This document shows positions 61,082 through 64,000 of a stretch of DNA of 64,000 nucleotides, one piece after another; position 1 is the first letter of the stretch; each line of letters starts with the position of its first letter. Source of the DNA: Rutpela maculata (taxonomy: Eukaryota; Arthropoda; Insecta; Coleoptera; Cerambycidae). A program made the position numbers and the translations under genes. The notes under the pieces were generated by a model. It did not search any database. It saw only the letters and a list, made by a program, of their open reading frames with translations, and was not told the DNA's origin. The DNA is taken from contig OW386286.2 in the NCBI GenBank assembly GCA_936432065.2, positions 279,974,088 to 280,038,087 of the forward strand, read 5' to 3'.

Positions 61082-61668
61082 AGGTCGACAAAAAAAAAAA
61101 TCTACTCCAAGGACTAAATCTATCATGCCTTAAGTATTTTTGTATGCTGAATCCGAATTTTCCACTTAGATTTCGAGCAAACGTCAAACATTATCAAAAA
61201 ATCGTATTTTGACGATAAAAACCGGGATTTACTCGAAATCTACGCGGTAAAAAAAAAATTAAATTGAATATTCGGATTCAGCACACAAAAATACATAAGG
61301 AATGATAAGTTTAGCCCTTGGAACAGAACTTTTTTCTTGTAGATCTGTGGCACAGGTGCACTTTGTACACAGGTCTACAAAAAAAGAAATTCTGTTCCAA
61401 TGACTAAATCTATCATTTCTTATGTATTTTTGTATGCTGAATCCGAATTTTCAATTAAAAAAAATTTTTACCGCGTAGATTTCGAGTAAATCCCGGTTTT
61501 TATCGTCAAAATACGGTTTTTTTGACAATAAAAACCGGAATTTACTCGAAATCTACGAGGTAGAAAATTTTTTTAATTGAAAATTCGGATTCAGCACACA
61601 AAAATACTTAAGGCATGATAGGTTTAGTCCTCGGAGAAGAATTTTTTTTTTTTTTTTTGTAGACCTGT
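61082..61668. repeat. Tandem pair of palindromes, about 265 and 300 bp
   Basis: Each palindrome has arms with gactaaatctatcat, aagtatttttgtatgctgaa, tccgaattttc and atttcgagtaaatcccgg, folding at 61200 and 61517. The two lie head to tail around a 'cacaggt..acacaggtcta' junction near 61348-61372, giving four copies of one arm. Confidence 0.8.
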
Positions 61669-61989
61669 GAATTGAGTAAACGTGTTATTTTCGCCTAAAT
61701 TAGGTAACAAAAAAGAAGAAAACATCCTAAATTAAGTCTTTTTTAATTTCCTAATTATAGTCTCTAAACTCTGTTTCCATGGCTTGTGCACAAGTTTATC
61801 GTTTTCCTCTATTACTACGCCACATAAAATTCATTCCATTTTACAATGAAACTTAGATGGCTTATTTATCTTAAATATTTTTTAAGTAGATAATCCACGC
61901 ACAATTCGCACAATGACCATACGTTCTACAATATAATACAAGTGGTAATAAGAGAGAGAATATCGTTACACATTTTACTTCTACATTCA

Positions 61990-62640
61990 GTGGAAATATA
62001 GTATGGACAAAAATATTTTTGAAAATTTGTATTATTCAAATAGGCTTAGAATGTCATGAAACGTCGAGATTTTAAGTCTGAGCAAAAAAAATTCTGTCTG
62101 TCGGTCTGTCTGTAACTTTTTTGTGCGCACGATTACTCTGGAACCGTTTAAGTTATTGACTTGAAATTTGATACACGTACCATGTATTTTAACGAGATCT
62201 GGAACTAGATTATTCCGTAAATGGGGGTAAATGGAGGTAAATAGACAAATCAAGCAAGTAAGAGTCCATAAAACTGGTATTTAGTATATATAAGAGAAGC
62301 TAAGCTCTCAAAATTTTTTTTTGGCACTAACCACCCACATTACCAACTCCCACCCCATTATTCAAGGGGGCGAAAAAAATAAAATTGTCATTTAGTGAAG
62401 AACCAAAGGCCTCAATTTTTTTTTACTTTATCCACCACTACTACTTACTTTATTCCACCACCCTCAGCCTCACTACCGATGTGGCATATCGTTTTATAGG
62501 TTTTTGGGGTAGACGATTTCAAATATTATATTATTAAAGTTCCATAAAAAATGATTTCCACATTCAAATTTTTTTCGTTCTGAGAGACTTGGATAGAAGA
62601 TCTGGATGTGGAAGTAGTGATTCCTTGGGCAGCGGTTTTA
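61990..62640. repeat. Repeat of the 'cttccacatccag' family, copy 3 (inverted)
   Basis: Minus-strand copy of the 28508-29237 family: it ends cattccttgggcagcggttt on the plus strand and contains the ctgtctgtcggtctgtctg run at 62094-62112 and aaacgtcgagattttaag. Confidence 0.85.
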
Positions 62641-63600
62641 TAATTTGACCTTCGACGAAAACGAATAACGTTAATAGTACACCGCCCTGAGACTAGTTAG
62701 TTTTAGTGGACGCGGACGTATTAATATTCAATTTCTGCAATTCGCGCGCTCTAAAAAAAATCACTGTACCTAAACTGTAAAAGACACAATAAAATTTATG
62801 CTATCAAAAACTTTTTTGGTCTTTTGGCTTTATTTTCTTCGCAGCATGTTATACAAAATTTCCAAAAACAAAAAAGTTTGTAGCTTAGTGAAAATTTGAC
62901 TGCGTATTTTCTGAACTTTCAAGGTTATCTAAGTTTTTAACAAACTTAAAAATGTTTTAGTTAACAATACTATACACAGATAGAAGCGCTTAAGTGTGTG
63001 TTTTATAACAAAAAAAAGTTCATGTGGATTGCTCCATTCGTTTTTAAGTTATGGCATTAGATGTTCAAAAAAAATGATTTAAAAAAAAAAAAAATTTCAC
63101 ACCTTTTTAAAAATAACAATGTCCGTGACCACTAAAAAATGTCGTATTTCATGATTTCTAATGAACATCGACCTATTTAACGAAATGGTATATATCTAGG
63201 TTTGTTCTAAGATTAAAAAAAAAACTCGAGAAGGAAGCGACTTTTCCCCTGTTTTTTACTCCACTAGTAGAGAACACTCCATTTATCATGCGCTCCATAA
63301 CTTGTAGAGATATGGCCTCTCAAAAATTCCCGAAAGTGGGGGAGGGGAAATATGAAGGTTGAAAAAATAACTGAAAAAAATTAGGTGAATGTGTTATCGA
63401 AATACAAGACTTTTTTTTATTTGCAATTTTTCTGTAAAGTGTGTTTTCACTGAGTTATTCCGGAAAAACATGAAAAAACTACCCCTTTCTTTGAAATTAC
63501 AACGCTTTAAAAATATGTAATTTAAAAATTTGAAAAAATTCAGACGTATGCATTGAGGCCTTCTAAACATTTTTGTCTCTTAGAATTTTTTTGTAACTTG

Positions 63601-64000
63601 CTAATTTTCATAGTTACAGGCAGTTTTTCACGATAAATAATGTACTACATGTTTTGCACATTAATACATGAAAATTCGAAAAGTGGACGTGATTTATATA
63701 CAATATATTATTATGAAAAAATATAAAACCTATATAGTTGTTTAGTTTTCATTAAAACTATTATTTTTTTTGTTATTTATTTTATGTATTTTTTAATAAA
63801 TGTGTATATATATTTATAATCATTCTTCAAATTACATTTAGTCCTTAATCTTCGCACCAAATTTACTTTTAAATTGCTCACATGTCACTTAATATTAATG
63901 CGCATGTAATTTTGAGGTATTTCTCGATAAAAAACAAGAAGATAGCAGTAGTTCTTTGCTGTATGAACACAGACATTAATCGCTTCGCATATTTTTTGAG
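63601..64000. other. AT-rich sequence, nothing recognised
   Basis: No exon of the cyclase and no terminal repeat was seen in these last bases. Confidence 0.4.

Larger units (their letters stand above)
59484..63600. mobile_element. Large fold-back nest upstream of exon a (TAGTCCAGTCAACGG end)
   Basis: The left end tagtccagtcaacggagcgc and the next 130 bp match the right arm of 15100-16438 inverted. An inner pair joins about 59640-60100 with about 62780-63250: cttaagcgcttc with gaagcgcttaag, aaacacacact with its inverse, and ttttcactaagc with gcttagtgaaaa. 63300-63560 matches 15725-16000. No right terminus was found before 64000. The interior holds 60395-60868, 61082-61668 and 61990-62640. Confidence 0.65.

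Noticed and set aside
59348..64000. Search for the missing kinase-homology N-lobe, transmembrane and ectodomain exons
   Set aside because: No segment on the minus strand showed the expected motifs with AG/GT borders. The stretch is repeats, so the exons are assumed to lie beyond the window.
1..64000. tRNA, rRNA or other conserved RNA genes
   Set aside because: None was recognised by eye. A covariance-model search would be needed to exclude small ncRNAs.

Overview
The window looks like AT-rich animal nuclear DNA, most probably from an insect. It has GT..AG introns of 0.6 to 11 kb, one conserved multi-exon gene, and a dense layer of animal-type mobile elements (hAT, Tc1/mariner/IS630 and a non-LTR retrotransposon). 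There are no bacterial operons, ribosome binding sites, CRISPR arrays or recognisable tRNA/rRNA genes.

The only clear host gene lies on the minus strand. It is the 3' portion of a receptor-type (membrane) guanylyl cyclase. Eleven exons between 59347 and 12406 join in phase at every junction into 663 codons plus a stop: the C-lobe of the kinase-homology (pseudokinase) domain, the dimerisation linker, a complete class III cyclase domain with all key residues, and a tail of about 216 residues ending in ETCV, a possible PDZ ligand. The extracellular domain, the membrane segment and the kinase-homology N-lobe lie beyond 64000 or were not found.

Nearly everything else is repeats. (1) Short hAT-type elements: five have perfect 8-bp target duplications (577-732, 1895-2062, 16892-17161, 19602-20389, 25183-25505), 55436-56302 has an 8-bp match with weaker ends, and several more are imperfect. 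(2) Elements with TACAGGGTGTCC-like ends flanked by TA, from a 63-bp hairpin to 2-kb copies with broken transposases (31013-32064 and 40898-42086). (3) Long fold-back elements with arms of 0.15 to 1 kb, often nested inside one another. (4) A 5'-truncated non-LTR element with an intact 637-codon reverse-transcriptase frame (50018-52192). (5) A roughly 100-bp tandem satellite (23791-24600).

Region by region: 1-12400 is stacked fold-back elements downstream of the gene, including a 4.4-kb nest at 7114-11549; 12406-25835 holds the seven C-terminal exons with elements in their introns; 25836-48262 holds four more exons, a nested mariner at 30304-33947, a fold-back carrying pieces of a cysteine-rich protein gene at 34718-36640, and another nested mariner at 40143-42651; 48263-59275 is one 11-kb intron with the LINE; 59348-64000 is a further fold-back nest.

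The most unusual features are the repeated insertion of elements at or near the centre of older palindromes, and the fold-back that carries exon and intron pieces of a protein gene in its arms and loop.
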